Origin: Legionella bozemanae
GTDB taxonomy: Bacteria; Pseudomonadota; Gammaproteobacteria; Legionellales; Legionellaceae
DNA length: 64,000 nucleotides
Assembly (NCBI RefSeq): GCF_001648595.1
Contig: NZ_LBAW01000019.1
Coordinates: forward strand, 1 to 64,000
Direction: 5' to 3'
Of this stretch, positions 43,787 to 55,815 are shown piece after piece. A program made the position numbers and the translations under genes. The notes below the pieces were generated by a model. The model did no database searches, was not told the DNA's origin, and saw only the letters and a program-made list of their open reading frames with translations. Position 1 is the stretch's first letter. Each line of letters opens with the position of its first letter.

Positions 43787-45532
43787 TTAGTCTATCTTTT
43801 TTAAAATTTTTAAAAATTTATTGGCAGAAATTTCACCAACCAGTTTGAGCTCGTTGAGTTCATTGCCTTGAGCATCCAAAAAGATAAAAGTGGGAGGGGC
43901 TACAACATGGAAATAATTGAGTAACGCTTTATTGTCGGCATTATTTTTTGTGACATCAATTGTAATCACGCTAAAACGCGTCAAAGCCTTTTGTACACGA
44001 GGATCTTTAAATGTCGTTGCTTCCATCATCTTACAGGATGTACACCAGTCAGCGTAAAAATCAAGCATTACTGGCGTGCCGCGAGCATCAACTATGGCTT
44101 GTTTTATAGTGCGTAAATTCTGCTCTTGCTGTGTTTTGGCAGGGGCTGCGTTTGCTGATTGGATTGTTAAGGGTTGCAGGGGATTTGTTGCTCCCATGCT
44201 GGCGCCCACCAAAATCAAGAAACCGTAGACGAGTAAAATGAGTCCCACCCCTTGGTTAAATTTTTCGCGATGTGTTGCAGAATACGTAAGAGCACCACTG
44301 TAAATCCCTGAAAAAATGAGCAAGCATGCCCATAAGATCATGCTGACTAATGGGGAGGCTATTCGAGAAATAAGCTCAATGGCAACGGCAATAAAAAAAA
44401 TGCCGAATAGTGCCTTGATAGTATTCATCCAGCTGCCTGTCTCTGGCAACCATCTACCTGCGGAAGTACCGATGAGAAGTAAGGGGGTGCCCATCCCCAG
44501 ACCTAAAACGAACAAAGTCAGACATCCTAAAAGAACATTTCCACTTTGGGCAATGTAGGTTAATACGCCAATTAATGGGGCAGTAACACAAGGTGAAAGA
44601 ATCAAAGTAGAGAGACAACCCATGATTGCAGCCCCAAGATAGTGGCCGCCTCGTTGATTGCTGGAACCGTGTATTTTTGCCTGCCAGGAATGCGGTAATT
44701 TGAATTCATAAAATCCAAACATGGATAAGGCTAATAGAATAAAAATCAGGCTAAACACGCCAATGGACCAAGGGGATTGCATACTAATTTGCAGATTGGC
44801 TCCAAGCAAGGCAACTACTGCACCGATGATTGAGTAGGTAATCGACATGCTCAGCACATAACTTAATGAGAGAAAAAAGGCTTTGCTGGTCGTAATTTCT
44901 TTACCATGGCCAACAATAATCCCGGATAAAACAGGAACCATTGGTAAAATGCAGGGGGTGAATGATAAAAGCAAACCAAAACCATAAAAAGTAAACAGAA
45001 TCAGAAACCAATTGTGGCTTAAAAAGATTTTAGCGACGCTGTCATTTTGTGATTCTTCAGTGTCTGTGGTCTGGGTATTTTGAGGTTGCACCAGGCTTAC
45101 TTGCGCTAAAGCCAAACTATCATCTATGGAGAGCTGAATTGTTTTCGTTTCTGGGGCATAACAAAAACCATCATCAGAACACCCCTGATAATGCAAATCA
45201 ATTAACGCTTTTCCTGGTTTATTCCCTAAAATTCCTACAGGAATGGAAACTTGATTACGATAAACAGTATATTTATGCCCCTGTTTGTCAATTTTTTGTT
45301 CTGTAGGTGGGAAACGCAAAGGGCCTAAGTGAATTGTATCATTCGTATTTGTTGTTAATTTAATACGATCACTATAAAGAAAGTAATGAGGCTTTACCTG
45401 GAAGTTGATGGCAAAAGTATTGGGATCAACTTTGCTTACATTAACATGGAATACTTCTGCAGCAGGAAGCGGGTTTGCATATAGAGCAAATGTAGTTATA
45501 TAGCAGAATAACAGTAAAAACCATTTTCTCAT
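43787..45532 (-). CDS. dsbD: Thiol:disulfide interchange protein DsbD
   Basis: A 581-residue inner-membrane electron carrier that moves reducing power from thioredoxin to the periplasm. A signal peptide (MRKWFLLLFCYITTFALYA) is followed by the N-terminal domain with its Cys pair (GCSDDGFCYAPE), eight membrane helices carrying single Cys residues (FTPCILPM, LSPCVTAPL), and a thioredoxin-like C-terminal domain (YADWCTSCKMMEATTF). I use the ATG at 45532, the proper signal peptide start, not the longer frame from 45568. It is divergent from groES. Confidence 0.94.
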   Translation of the reverse strand: MRKWFLLLFCYITTFALYANPLPAAEVFHVNVSKVDPNTFAINFQVKPHYFLYSDRIKLTTNTNDTIHLGPLRFPPTEQKIDKQGHKYTVYRNQVSIPVGILGNKPGKALIDLHYQGCSDDGFCYAPETKTIQLSIDDSLALAQVSLVQPQNTQTTDTEESQNDSVAKIFLSHNWFLILFTFYGFGLLLSFTPCILPMVPVLSGIIVGHGKEITTSKAFFLSLSYVLSMSITYSIIGAVVALLGANLQISMQSPWSIGVFSLIFILLALSMFGFYEFKLPHSWQAKIHGSSNQRGGHYLGAAIMGCLSTLILSPCVTAPLIGVLTYIAQSGNVLLGCLTLFVLGLGMGTPLLLIGTSAGRWLPETGSWMNTIKALFGIFFIAVAIELISRIASPLVSMILWACLLIFSGIYSGALTYSATHREKFNQGVGLILLVYGFLILVGASMGATNPLQPLTIQSANAAPAKTQQEQNLRTIKQAIVDARGTPVMLDFYADWCTSCKMMEATTFKDPRVQKALTRFSVITIDVTKNNADNKALLNYFHVVAPPTFIFLDAQGNELNELKLVGEISANKFLKILKKID

Positions 45533-45637
45533 TCTGAAAACCTTTATAATACCGGGGAGTAAATACATATATGTAACTATATCAGAACATCATGGAGTGT
45601 GAATAAAATTAAAACTAAAATTTTTTTTATTTTTACC

Positions 45638-45665
45638 CTTGAAACTTTTTACCTTGTCCCCATAT
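45638..45665 (+). promoter_or_regulatory. Sigma-32 heat-shock promoter of groESL
   Basis: CTTGAAA at 45638-45644 and CCCCATAT at 45658-45665, separated by 13 bases, match the sigma-32 consensus closely. No CIRCE inverted repeat is seen, so regulation should be positive through RpoH. Confidence 0.88.
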
Positions 45666-45722
45666 GGCAGTCAGTAACATTGCAAATTGACTTTAAAGTT
45701 TAATTAATCAGGAGATAAAAGT

Positions 45723-47685
<1,963 letters not shown>

Positions 47686-47708
47686 GCCTCTCTCTCCTAT
47701 TCCTTTAA

Positions 47709-47736
47709 AAACCCGCCTTTATGGCGGGTTTTTTAT
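47709..47736 (+). terminator. Rho-independent terminator of groESL
   Basis: AACCCGCC (47710-47717) pairs with GGCGGGTT (47723-47730) across a five-base loop and is followed by a T-run. Confidence 0.93.
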
Positions 47737-47827
47737 TACTGTATTTAATTATCAAAGGCCATGAATGGTTTATTAAGATATATGGGATATAAGCAGCTTA
47801 GATTACGAGCTATTAGTAGCAATTAAT

Positions 47828-48553
47828 CTAAACACGATAATTCAGTCCAAAGCTCAATTGATTACTGTAGACTTGCAAAAACCTGGTGGGGGCGCCGCTG
47901 GCCGGGACACCGTTCGAGGCTATCGTATCATATTGGCCACTATTGCTAGTTTGACCTATGGCTAGGTAACTGTAGCTGATATCGATGTCGAAGTGCTCAG
48001 TCACACGGTAAAGGCTGCCTGCACCGACTTGCCAGGCGAAGTGGGTGGTAGTAAGTCCTGATTCATGTTGGACCGCTAGAGGCCAATAAATGGTATTAGT
48101 TTTTGAGGTTGCTGCACCTAGACCGCCACCGAGATAAGGTTCTATGCGTTGATTCATAGGCAGAGGATAAGAAAAATAGCCATTGATCATATAAGTGTAG
48201 GTGTTAACATGTCCGTGAGCTGTTTCATTTCCATCATCTGTAACTGAGAAAGGAATGTCTGGTAGCCCTTGCACTCGAAAATCTGTTCTGAAAAAAGGAT
48301 TGAAACGATAACCAACTCCTAACGAGTATCCCCAATTATCGCCTATAGAAGCCGCTGGTGCAGTAATTGCATTTGGAGAAAAAAAAGAAGCAGTCTCTGC
48401 TCGGTTAAAATTAAATGCATTGTAGGTGGCAAGTCCCACTACATAAAACCCCTGCTCCTTTTTATAAGTTACAGGCCCCATATCACCTGCGTACGCAGGG
48501 AGTATTGCTACTGAAAACAAAAAAATCGCGACTTTTTTTAACCTAAGATGCAT
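47828..48553 (-). CDS. Outer-membrane beta-barrel protein
   Basis: A 241-residue protein with a signal peptide (MHLRLKKVAIFLFSVAILPAYA) and alternating amphipathic strands ending LSFGLNYRV. WGYSLGVGYRFNPFFRTDFR, IEPYLGGGLGAATSK and FDIDISYSYLAIGQT are typical of 8-stranded OmpA/OmpW-like barrels. I start at the ATG at 48553, which has GGAG eight bases upstream; a GTG at 48562 would overlap that site. Function is unknown; many such proteins are surface antigens. Its upstream gap to 48876 has no other gene. Confidence 0.85.
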   Translation of the reverse strand: MHLRLKKVAIFLFSVAILPAYAGDMGPVTYKKEQGFYVVGLATYNAFNFNRAETASFFSPNAITAPAASIGDNWGYSLGVGYRFNPFFRTDFRVQGLPDIPFSVTDDGNETAHGHVNTYTYMINGYFSYPLPMNQRIEPYLGGGLGAATSKTNTIYWPLAVQHESGLTTTHFAWQVGAGSLYRVTEHFDIDISYSYLAIGQTSNSGQYDTIASNGVPASGAPTRFLQVYSNQLSFGLNYRV

Positions 48554-48876
48554 ACCAGACACTCCATTGTGAGATAAAATTCATTAGTTAAATGCAAACG
48601 GGCTCAAGCAAATGCTACGTTCAAGAACCTCAAACTTTATAGTTACAAAAAATAACTTTTAACACAATAAGCAATATCGTTATGAATTATGACTGTTCAG
48701 GCAATAGGGGTAGCGTGTTGCATCTCATAAGTAATTACGAATAAAAAAAGATAATTATAAACTCTAGTTCGCTGATGCAAAATTCAATTGACTTTAGCGG
48801 AAATGGAAACAAACCCTGGAATTTTTGCAATGTATCGTCCACAATGATGGGGAATTTTATAAAGTCAGGAGTAATG

Positions 48877-49311
48877 ATGGAAGCAATAATTAAAAAGCTG
48901 GAAGTGGTTTTAGCTGATACCTACGCCTTATATCTTAAAACACAAAATTATCACTGGCATGTTAAGGGAGCTCAGTTTAAAAGCTTGCATGAATTGTTTG
49001 AAATGCAATATAGAGCATTGGCAGAAGCGGTGGATGAAATTGCAGAACGAATTTTAATTTTGGGTCATAATGCACCTGCTACTTTTACTGTATTGAACCA
49101 ATTAAAAACAATTCAAGACGGCAACTCCAATATTAATGCGAATCAGATGGTGAGTGAGTTGGCTCAGGACAATGGGATTCTGGTTAAAGATCTCAACAAA
49201 GCAGTTAAACTCGCTCAGGAACATGATGATGAAGGAACGGTGGCTTTACTCAGTGAGCGTATTGCTGCGCATGAAAAAGCACGATGGATGCTGAACGCAT
49301 CTACTGTCTAA
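48877..49311 (+). CDS. dps: Dps-family ferritin-like protein
   Basis: A 144-residue mini-ferritin that stores iron and protects DNA from peroxide. The ferroxidase-centre residues are in NYHWHVKGAQFKSLHELFE and RALAEAVDEIAERIL, with ILGHNAPATF after. The AGGA at 48867-48870 is best spaced for the ATG at 48877. The 34 residues gained from a start at 48775 are not like the family. It has no operon partner. Confidence 0.92.
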   Translation: MEAIIKKLEVVLADTYALYLKTQNYHWHVKGAQFKSLHELFEMQYRALAEAVDEIAERILILGHNAPATFTVLNQLKTIQDGNSNINANQMVSELAQDNGILVKDLNKAVKLAQEHDDEGTVALLSERIAAHEKARWMLNASTV

Positions 49312-49367
49312 GACTTGTTACAAAGCCATTATCATACACGTCTGGCTGCTTGCCCTCATGACTTGTT

Positions 49368-49440
49368 CGCGGGGTTGTCCGCAGGGTTCAGTGTTTTAAC
49401 GCAGATCGTCTGGCTCCCGCAGACAACCCGCGGGATGTAG
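49368..49440. repeat. GC-rich palindromic repeat, copy 3
   Basis: GCGGGGTTGTCCGCAGGGTT and CCCGCAGACAACCCGCGGGA form an imperfect dyad with the family's central GTGTTTTAACGC. It lies between the convergent dps and motB genes. Confidence 0.6.
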
Positions 49441-49454
49441 ATAGAGAGGTACTG

Positions 49455-50339
49455 TTATTTACTCTTCATTACTTCTTTTTCAGCGCCTTTTTTAATGACG
49501 ATAATGCTAATTCGTCGGTTTTCAGGGCTGAAAGGATCTTTAGTATTGAGAAGCAAAGTTGATCCGAAACCGGATACACGCATCACTTTATCGGGATCCA
49601 AACCTGCCTTAACCAAAGCACGGCGGGCAGCATTGGCTCTTTGGGTGGAGAGTTCCCAGTTAGTATATTCTAATTCATCTGGATTATGGTAAGGATGGGC
49701 ATCGGTATGTCCTTCAATGGTAATTTTATTGGGGACTGTCTTAAGCAGTTTAGCGATCTGCGCAAAAATCGGTTCCATCCCCGGGTTAAGTTTATCTGAT
49801 CCCACGTCAAACATAGGCTTTTTCTGATTATCGATTAATTGAATGCGTAATCCATTTTTTACCACTTCCATGATTAATTGATTTTTTAAGCCAGAAAGAG
49901 AAGGATCTTGTTGAATACTTAAATTAATTTTTGATTTTAATTCTTCGAGTTTTTGTGTCTCATTTTCAGTGGATTGAATTACTTGCATGTCTTGGGGTTT
50001 TTTATTTGGTGCAGATGACAGCTCCGTTTTAGAAACTTGCCCATTGGTATCTTTGAGATTAGGTCCTCCCCCTTTAAGGTTAATTTGCTGATTGCCTACG
50101 TTTTCCCCGCCAAAAAAAGTGATTTTCATTGGCTGTTTAAAATACTCGGAAATACCATCTTTTTGTGCTTTATTCAGTGAAGCAATCAACCACATTAACA
50201 AAAAAAAGGCCATCATTGCTGTAACAAAATCAGCAAAGGCAATTTTCCATGAGCCCCCATGTAGTTTGTGTTTATTCTTTTTTATTTTTCGAATTATAGG
50301 GGTTGGACCAGTCTTTCCTTTACTACCGTTTTCGCTCAT
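49455..50339 (-). CDS. motB: Flagellar motor protein MotB
   Basis: A 294-residue stator subunit. A short basic N-terminus precedes one membrane helix with the proton-binding Asp37 (KIAFADFVTAMMAFFLLMWL). A plug and linker follow, then an OmpA-type peptidoglycan-binding domain (KITIEGHTDAHPY, NWELSTQRANAARRALVKAG). It anchors the MotA/MotB proton channel to the cell wall. It starts 12 bases after motA. Confidence 0.95.
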   Translation of the reverse strand: MSENGSKGKTGPTPIIRKIKKNKHKLHGGSWKIAFADFVTAMMAFFLLMWLIASLNKAQKDGISEYFKQPMKITFFGGENVGNQQINLKGGGPNLKDTNGQVSKTELSSAPNKKPQDMQVIQSTENETQKLEELKSKINLSIQQDPSLSGLKNQLIMEVVKNGLRIQLIDNQKKPMFDVGSDKLNPGMEPIFAQIAKLLKTVPNKITIEGHTDAHPYHNPDELEYTNWELSTQRANAARRALVKAGLDPDKVMRVSGFGSTLLLNTKDPFSPENRRISIIVIKKGAEKEVMKSK

Positions 50340-50351
50340 ACTGTAACCTCA

Positions 50352-51263
50352 TTAGCCCGGTGTAGCTTCCGTAGCGGAATTTTCTTCAGAACTCGATGAT
50401 GATGCCGCTGGTTTGGAATTTTTAATTTCTTCATTGAGCTGGGTAAAGGAAGGGCGTTGTGCAGAAAACAAAACTTTACGTCCAAATTCAACAGCAATAA
50501 CAGGTGGATTATTGTGCAGACTAGCTAATATTGTGGCTTTTATACACTGCAGTATCAATTGAGTCTGATTGGCCTGATGTTCCATTGCTGAAGCTACAGG
50601 ACCCACAAATCCATAGCCAATTAAAATACCTAAAAAGGTTCCTACAAGAGCATGAGCAATGAGTACTCCTAGTTCCGGGGGCGGTAAATTGATCGATTCC
50701 ATCGTATGGACCACGCCAAGAACGGCAGCAACAATACCGAAAGCAGGCATGGCATCAGCGAGTTTTGCTAAGGCATTTGCCGGGATCATTTCTTCTTCAT
50801 GATGGGTTTCAATTTCCATATCAATTAACGCTTCAAGCTGAAAAGGCTGTATGTTCGAAGTAATGATCAATCTTAAGTAATCGCAAATGAACTCAATGAT
50901 ATGATGTTTTTTCATGAGCGAAGGATAAGCATTAAAAATAGGACTTTCTTCAGGGTTTTCAATATCTGTTTCTAATGACATCAGTCCTTGTTGTCGCGAC
51001 TTGTTCAACAGATTGTATAATAGGCCTAATAGATCACTGGAATTTTCCTTAACTGATTTTTCACCTCGAAAAACTTTAGGCAATGCTTTTAACAGGGATT
51101 TTAATACCGTAACACTGTTCGCTACAATAAGCGATCCTACCGCTGCTCCAGCAATGATAAGCAATTCTATGGGTTGAAAAACCGCCGCAAGATGACCACC
51201 GGCTAGAGCAAATCCTCCAAAAACACAGAATAATATAACTAAATAGCCTATTATTATTAACAT
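50352..51263 (-). CDS. motA: Flagellar motor stator protein MotA
   Basis: A 303-residue proton-channel subunit with four membrane helices: two near the start (LIIIGYLVILFCVFGGFALA and LLIIAGAAVGSLIVANSV) and two near 180-230 (MPAFGIVAAVLGVVHTMESI, GTFLGILIGYGFVGPVASAM). The conserved Pro residues near the channel are in ADAMPAFGIV. The tail is a low-complexity Ser/Glu run. The gene lies 42 bases after adc on the same strand. I see no sigma-28 promoter in that short gap, so it may be read through from the ketone-body genes. Confidence 0.94.
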   Translation of the reverse strand: MLIIIGYLVILFCVFGGFALAGGHLAAVFQPIELLIIAGAAVGSLIVANSVTVLKSLLKALPKVFRGEKSVKENSSDLLGLLYNLLNKSRQQGLMSLETDIENPEESPIFNAYPSLMKKHHIIEFICDYLRLIITSNIQPFQLEALIDMEIETHHEEEMIPANALAKLADAMPAFGIVAAVLGVVHTMESINLPPPELGVLIAHALVGTFLGILIGYGFVGPVASAMEHQANQTQLILQCIKATILASLHNNPPVIAVEFGRKVLFSAQRPSFTQLNEEIKNSKPAASSSSSEENSATEATPG

Positions 51264-51305
51264 TTATATTTGATCTCCAAGTCCTTTTTAAATTGCTCAA
51301 ATCCT

Positions 51306-52043
51306 TTATTTAAGATAATCGTGCACAACACGACCATAAGGCAAAGTGAGATCCGTTAATAAATGTACACCACTTACTATACGTCGTACGGGCAGGTTAG
51401 CTACTGGAGCTAATGCATGGTGTGCTAATTGCAACTGAGCTGGCCCTTGCCATGCCCCTTTGATGTCAACATGTTCAAGATAATATTCAACAAGTTCACA
51501 AATTCGAACGCTGCCATCCACATGAGGAATTATCTTAAGTAAATAATTGGGGGTGTTTAGTGATTCAGCTACCTTTTTCACGTCCATTGTTTCGTATTTA
51601 TAACCCATGGTCGCTGTAGCAATACGATAAGGGCCATACTCTAGAGTGCCTAATAGCGTTTCATGAACCACTTCTAGTTTAGGTTGGGCCAGTTTCTTGG
51701 GAAATCCCCAAATTTCACGACCACCTGCTATAGGCGGGAGATCATCCAAAAACATGGCATGTGTGTAACCGCCCATTTTACCTTTATAACGTACCGGTAT
51801 CACTTGGCCTGATTCCGTATAGTCCCCAAATCCTGTGGAGTCAGGCATGCGAATGAATTCAAACTTGACCAAAGGGTCTACTACTTCTAAGGGGGCGGGA
51901 ACTATTTCGCGGAGCAGATCGATATCCGTTTCATAGGTAATGATTAAGAATTCCCTATTGATAAAGCGGTAAGGGCCACGAGGATAAGATGGGCTGATGA
52001 GCGGCATGGCAAAAGCGTTTTTTATTACTTCTGCTTCATTCAT
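51306..52043 (-). CDS. adc: Acetoacetate decarboxylase
   Basis: A 245-residue enzyme that decarboxylates acetoacetate to acetone and CO2. The Schiff-base Lys and its neighbour are Lys116-Lys117 in [13 protein letters not shown], and Glu and Arg residues of the active site are in [13 protein letters not shown]. It starts inside the end of the patatin gene (eight-base overlap), two genes from 3-hydroxybutyrate dehydrogenase, which yields its substrate. Together they suggest use of polyhydroxybutyrate-derived acetoacetate. Confidence 0.93.
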   Translation of the reverse strand: MNEAEVIKNAFAMPLISPSYPRGPYRFINREFLIITYETDIDLLREIVPAPLEVVDPLVKFEFIRMPDSTGFGDYTESGQVIPVRYKGKMGGYTHAMFLDDLPPIAGGREIWGFPKKLAQPKLEVVHETLLGTLEYGPYRIATATMGYKYETMDVKKVAESLNTPNYLLKIIPHVDGSVRICELVEYYLEHVDIKGAWQGPAQLQLAHHALAPVANLPVRRIVSGVHLLTDLTLPYGRVVHDYLK

Positions 52044-53205
52044 TTTCAGACTCCTCTTTTAAATGTTTATTGGGAGACATATCGTATACAGCAATACCTG
52101 TTGTTTGTGATACGGGCTGGTCCCAGGGGGATTTTTTTATGGCTTTTCGTCCATCAAGATAGCCATGTTTTATGCGTTCTGAAATACTTTTTCTGGAAAA
52201 CTCATAATCTTTTGAAGAAAACTCAGTTTCATCGTGTTCATATAAAAAGCGAACTAAAGAAATCGTAGATTGATGCCCACGGGCAATACAAAGTTTTAAC
52301 TCTGGGTTATCCCTTTCCTCTTTAGGAACATAACGCGAAAGAATATGAATCGTATTTTTTAACGCATGAATCTGTTGATACATTTCAACTGCTTGGGCAA
52401 AACGGCTTGAATACTCTATATCTTTTTTGCGCTTCATTACTGCATCCAATGAATTAGGGTACAAGCCATAAGAGTCAAATAAATGAATCGCAAAACACAG
52501 TAAATTTTTGGGGCATCGATTTACTGATAATACATAAGTCGCAGGGGAGTTACAGGAAATCCCACCATCCCAATAATATTCTCCATCAATTTCAACAGCT
52601 GGAAAACCAGGAGGCAATGCACCACTTGCCATAATATGCTCAGGCCTAATTTTTGTGTCTTGTGAATCAAAATACATCATTTCACCCGAACAGATTTCAA
52701 CTGCGCCAATACTTATGCGGGTTTCTTTTGAGTTGAGGCGATCAAAATCGATAAATTGTTCTAAAGTAGATTTTAAATTTCTAGTATCGTAAAAACTTAA
52801 GCTATCGGGTGCATCATAATACCCCATAAGAAGAGGGGGAAAACGAGGTGCAAAAAAACCTGGCTGGCCAAAAAGTAGCGAAGATTGGGCAGAGAAGAAG
52901 TGTTCGATTTTTCGGCTCTCGTCATCATTGGGAAGAAAGCTGCCCTCTATAAAAGAAGGTGTGGCAATGGTCTCCCAAAATTGATACATTTTTTCAACAC
53001 GCTCTTTAGGTGGATTGCCTGCTGCAATTGCAGCATTGATCGCACCTATTGAGGTGCCAGCAAACCAATTTGGATCATAGCCTGCTTCATCAAGAGCATG
53101 TAAAACACCTACTTGGTAGGCGCCTAAAGCGCCTCCGCCTTGAAAACAGCAGGCAATATGATGATGCTGCTGTTTTTGGGTTTTACCTTTATTCGTCCGA
53201 GCCAT
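52036..53205 (-). CDS. Patatin-like phospholipase with DUF3734 tail
   Basis: A 389-residue patatin-fold lipase. The oxyanion motif is [13 protein letters not shown], the nucleophile Ser52 is in GTSIGAIN, and the partner Asp is in DGGISCN. The C-terminal ~130 residues resemble the DUF3734 extension of bacterial patatins. Its place between bdhA and adc points to storage-lipid turnover, perhaps as a PHB depolymerase-like esterase, although host-directed phospholipase activity is the better known role of Legionella patatins. There is no signal peptide. Confidence 0.9.
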   Translation of the reverse strand: MARTNKGKTQKQQHHHIACCFQGGGALGAYQVGVLHALDEAGYDPNWFAGTSIGAINAAIAAGNPPKERVEKMYQFWETIATPSFIEGSFLPNDDESRKIEHFFSAQSSLLFGQPGFFAPRFPPLLMGYYDAPDSLSFYDTRNLKSTLEQFIDFDRLNSKETRISIGAVEICSGEMMYFDSQDTKIRPEHIMASGALPPGFPAVEIDGEYYWDGGISCNSPATYVLSVNRCPKNLLCFAIHLFDSYGLYPNSLDAVMKRKKDIEYSSRFAQAVEMYQQIHALKNTIHILSRYVPKEERDNPELKLCIARGHQSTISLVRFLYEHDETEFSSKDYEFSRKSISERIKHGYLDGRKAIKKSPWDQPVSQTTGIAVYDMSPNKHLKEESENE

Positions 53206-53211
53206 AGGGGC

Positions 53212-53994
53212 TTACTCCATGAACCATCCATGACTCACTATCAATGATTGGCCTGTCAGAGCGTTTGATTCAAAGGAAGCAAAAAATAATGCAGTTTGCG
53301 CTACGTCGTCCGTGGTAGTGAATTCCCCGTCAACTGTATCCTTAAGCATGACATTCTTAATGACTTGTTCTTCAGTGATTCCTAATTCTTTAGCTTGCTC
53401 AGGAATTTGTTTATCTACTAGAGGAGTACGTACGAAACCTGGGCAAATGACGTTGGCGCGCACATTATGGGCTGCCCCTTCTTTGGCAACTACTTTACAC
53501 AAACCAATCAAACCATGCTTTGCAGTAACATAGGGTGCTTTCAGTTTAGAGGCCTCTTTGGAGTGAACTGATCCCATATAAATAATACTTCCTCCTTTAC
53601 CGGAGGCATACATGTGTTTTAATGCGGCGCGTGTCGTTAAAAAAGCTCCATCCAACTGAATGGATATTAATTTTTTCCAATCAGAAAAAGCCAATTGTTC
53701 TACAGGGCTAATAATTTGTATTCCTGCATTGCTGACCATAACGTCAACACCGCCAAAATATTTAGCAACATCATCGATACCCTTATCAACTTCGTTTTCA
53801 TCGGTGACATTCATGGCAACTGCCATAGCTTCTCCACCTTTAGATTTTATTTCTTCGGCTGCACTCTTGGCTTGCTCCAGATTGAGATCTGCAATAGCTA
53901 CTTTAGCCCCTTCTTTTGCATACACTAAGGCGATTTCTTTACCTATTCCACTGGCAGCCCCGGTGATTATTGCTACTTTATTTTTTAAGCGCAT
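53212..53994 (-). CDS. bdhA: 3-hydroxybutyrate dehydrogenase
   Basis: A 260-residue short-chain dehydrogenase that oxidises 3-hydroxybutyrate to acetoacetate. The NAD-binding motif is [16 protein letters not shown] lies in [12 protein letters not shown], and the catalytic set is Ser in [11 protein letters not shown] with [25 protein letters not shown] is specific for this family among SDRs. It leads the operon bdhA-patatin-adc, and patatin follows after six bases. Confidence 0.93.
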   Translation of the reverse strand: MRLKNKVAIITGAASGIGKEIALVYAKEGAKVAIADLNLEQAKSAAEEIKSKGGEAMAVAMNVTDENEVDKGIDDVAKYFGGVDVMVSNAGIQIISPVEQLAFSDWKKLISIQLDGAFLTTRAALKHMYASGKGGSIIYMGSVHSKEASKLKAPYVTAKHGLIGLCKVVAKEGAAHNVRANVICPGFVRTPLVDKQIPEQAKELGITEEQVIKNVMLKDTVDGEFTTTDDVAQTALFFASFESNALTGQSLIVSHGWFME

Positions 53995-54172
53995 GATTAA
54001 CAGTCCTTGTATTATTTTGAGTGAATGATCAATCGCTTACGATTAATCTAAAAATTCTTTTAAAAGTATAGCAATGGAAATTTGATATTGCCTACATTCA
54101 CTAAGATTTTTTATTTATTTAAAACGCCTACTTTTACAACATGAAATATACTTGGCTTAACTGTTAAAATTT

Positions 54173-54203
54173 AAAACCCTTAACCTCTTTTGGAGATTAA
54201 GGG
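54173..54203 (-). terminator. Terminator of the glycine-zipper lipoprotein gene
   Basis: On the minus strand CCCTTAATCTC pairs with GAGGTTAAGGG with one mismatch around CAAAA and is followed by TTTTAAATTTT. Confidence 0.75.
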
Positions 54204-54230
54204 CATATTTATTGGTATTGATATTAGATA

Positions 54231-54488
54231 TTAGTAATAGTAATAAGGACGATAGTAACCACGACTATAATAATATCGTCTATCTTGGTCTCGGCCGATT
54301 GCATTTCCTACCAATGCGCCCGCCCCTGCACCAATTACTGTTCCTACAGCACTACCTCCAGTCGCAGCATAACCTATGCCTGCCCCTGCAGCACCGCCCG
54401 CAGCAGTGCCAATTTCAGTATTAGTGCAACCCCCAAGCATAAAAGCTGATAAACCAGCAAAAAATAAGGGAGCGATAATTTTTTTCAT
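54231..54488 (-). CDS. Glycine-zipper lipoprotein
   Basis: An 85-residue lipoprotein with a signal peptide (MKKIIAPLFFAGLSAFMLGG) and the lipid Cys just after (GGCTN). A long Gly/Ala glycine-zipper region (GTAAGGAAGAGIGYAATGGS, GAGAGALVGNAIGR) precedes a Tyr/Arg-rich tail (YYYSRGYYRPYYYY). I start at the ATG at 54488, which has AAGGAG seven bases upstream; the reading frame extends further but without such a site. Similar small proteins lie in the outer membrane or periplasm. Confidence 0.83.
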   Translation of the reverse strand: MKKIIAPLFFAGLSAFMLGGCTNTEIGTAAGGAAGAGIGYAATGGSAVGTVIGAGAGALVGNAIGRDQDRRYYYSRGYYRPYYYY

Positions 54489-54719
54489 AGTGAACTCCTT
54501 TTTATAGTTTTCAGGATTCCTGCATTGGTAAAGCAGACATTCATGACAAGAAAATCCTGGTTGCTTCATCTTCACTATGATTTTAGTACAAAAAAAATAT
54601 TTAATGTAAAATAAATGATCATAATTTGTTTTGCCGATCATTTTTTTAAATATCAGATTTTACTCTGACCTACATTTTCCAGTAGTATTAATATAAGAAT
54701 TATAAAAATAGGGGACTTT

Positions 54720-55592
54720 ATGTTTAAAGGAAGCATTGTAGCTTTATTAACTCCCATGAAAAATGATCAAGTTGATGTGCCGCGCTTACGGGAGTTGGTT
54801 GAGTTTCATATTGAAATGGGCAGCCATGCTTTGGTTGCGGCAGGTTCTACCGGTGAATCAGGTACTTTATCTCATGAAGAAAAACTGTTGGTTATAAAAA
54901 CAGTAGTAGACCAAGCTAAAGAGCGAATTCCTGTTATTGCAGGTACCGCCATGAATGCAACACGGGATTGTATTCAACTAACGCAGGAAGCGATGGAATG
55001 TGGAGCGCATGCTGCTCTAATTATGACTCCAGCTTACATCAGACCTACTCAAGAAGGCTTGTATCAGCATTACAGTCAAATAGCCGAAGCAGTTGCCATG
55101 CCGATTATTCTTTATAACGTGCCAACACGAACAGCTTGTGATATGTTGCCTGAAACAGTAGCCAGACTTGCCAAGATTTCCAATATTGTGGGAATAAAAG
55201 ACGCTACGGGGCAGATGACTCGGTTACAACAAATTTTACGTCTTTCAGAAGGCAGTATTGATGTATTTAGTGGTGATGATTTTACTGCAGCATCCTGGAT
55301 GTTGTCTGGAGCTAAGGGAAATATTTCCGCCGCAGCGAATGTGGTCGCCAAATTAATGGCTAAATTATGTGACTCAGCTCTAGATGGTGATCATGCTGTA
55401 TGTTTGCGTTTAAACGAACAGCTGATGCCTCTATATGAATTATTGTTTATTGAGACAAATCCAATTGCAATAAAATGGGCAGCAAGCAGAATGGGGTTAA
55501 TGGAGAATGAATTAAGGATGCCGTTAACTCGTTTATCTAAAGAACATCATGAACCATTGGAAAAAGTAATGAAGAGTTTGGAGTTGATTTAA
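54720..55592 (+). CDS. dapA: 4-hydroxy-tetrahydrodipicolinate synthase
   Basis: A 290-residue TIM-barrel lyase that condenses pyruvate with aspartate semialdehyde on the way to lysine and diaminopimelate. The Schiff-base Lys160 is in [10 protein letters not shown], Tyr132 in LYNVPTRT, and the Thr-Thr-like pair in [11 protein letters not shown]. It is followed without a gap by a BamC-like lipoprotein gene, as dapA-bamC in enterics. Confidence 0.96.
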   Translation: MFKGSIVALLTPMKNDQVDVPRLRELVEFHIEMGSHALVAAGSTGESGTLSHEEKLLVIKTVVDQAKERIPVIAGTAMNATRDCIQLTQEAMECGAHAALIMTPAYIRPTQEGLYQHYSQIAEAVAMPIILYNVPTRTACDMLPETVARLAKISNIVGIKDATGQMTRLQQILRLSEGSIDVFSGDDFTAASWMLSGAKGNISAAANVVAKLMAKLCDSALDGDHAVCLRLNEQLMPLYELLFIETNPIAIKWAASRMGLMENELRMPLTRLSKEHHEPLEKVMKSLELI

Positions 55593-55805
55593 GTGAAAAA
55601 ATTGGGTTTTATTGTTTTTTTTGTGCTTTTGCTCTCTGGGTGTAGTCGTTATGCCAGTAATGGGGAGCATCTTTATCTGAGTAGCCGTAATGGTCCCTCA
55701 TTAGAAGTTCCACCACCATTAACGAGAGCAAATATTAGTAATTTTTATGATTTGCCTCAACAGAGTCAGGATGCACAGGTAAGTATCGCCCCACCTGTAT
55801 CATAA
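55593..55805 (+). CDS. Minimal BamC-like lipoprotein
   Basis: A 70-residue lipoprotein beginning with GTG directly after the dapA stop. The signal peptide MKKLGFIVFFVLLLSGCS has a lipobox (LLSGC). The mature ~53 residues, SRYASNGEHLYLSSRNGPSL and then EVPPPLTRANISNFYDLP, resemble the unstructured N-terminal segment of BamC (NlpB), which binds BamD. The two helix-grip domains of BamC are absent. In E. coli bamC follows dapA. I infer a shortened BAM-complex subunit; homology is by position and pattern only. Confidence 0.65.
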   Translation: MKKLGFIVFFVLLLSGCSRYASNGEHLYLSSRNGPSLEVPPPLTRANISNFYDLPQQSQDAQVSIAPPVS

Positions 55806-55815
55806 GGGATTTATT

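Noticed and set aside
45566-45722. CIRCE element (HrcA operator) before groES
   Set aside because: No TTAGCACTC/GAGTGCTAA inverted repeat is present; the sigma-32 boxes explain the promoter.
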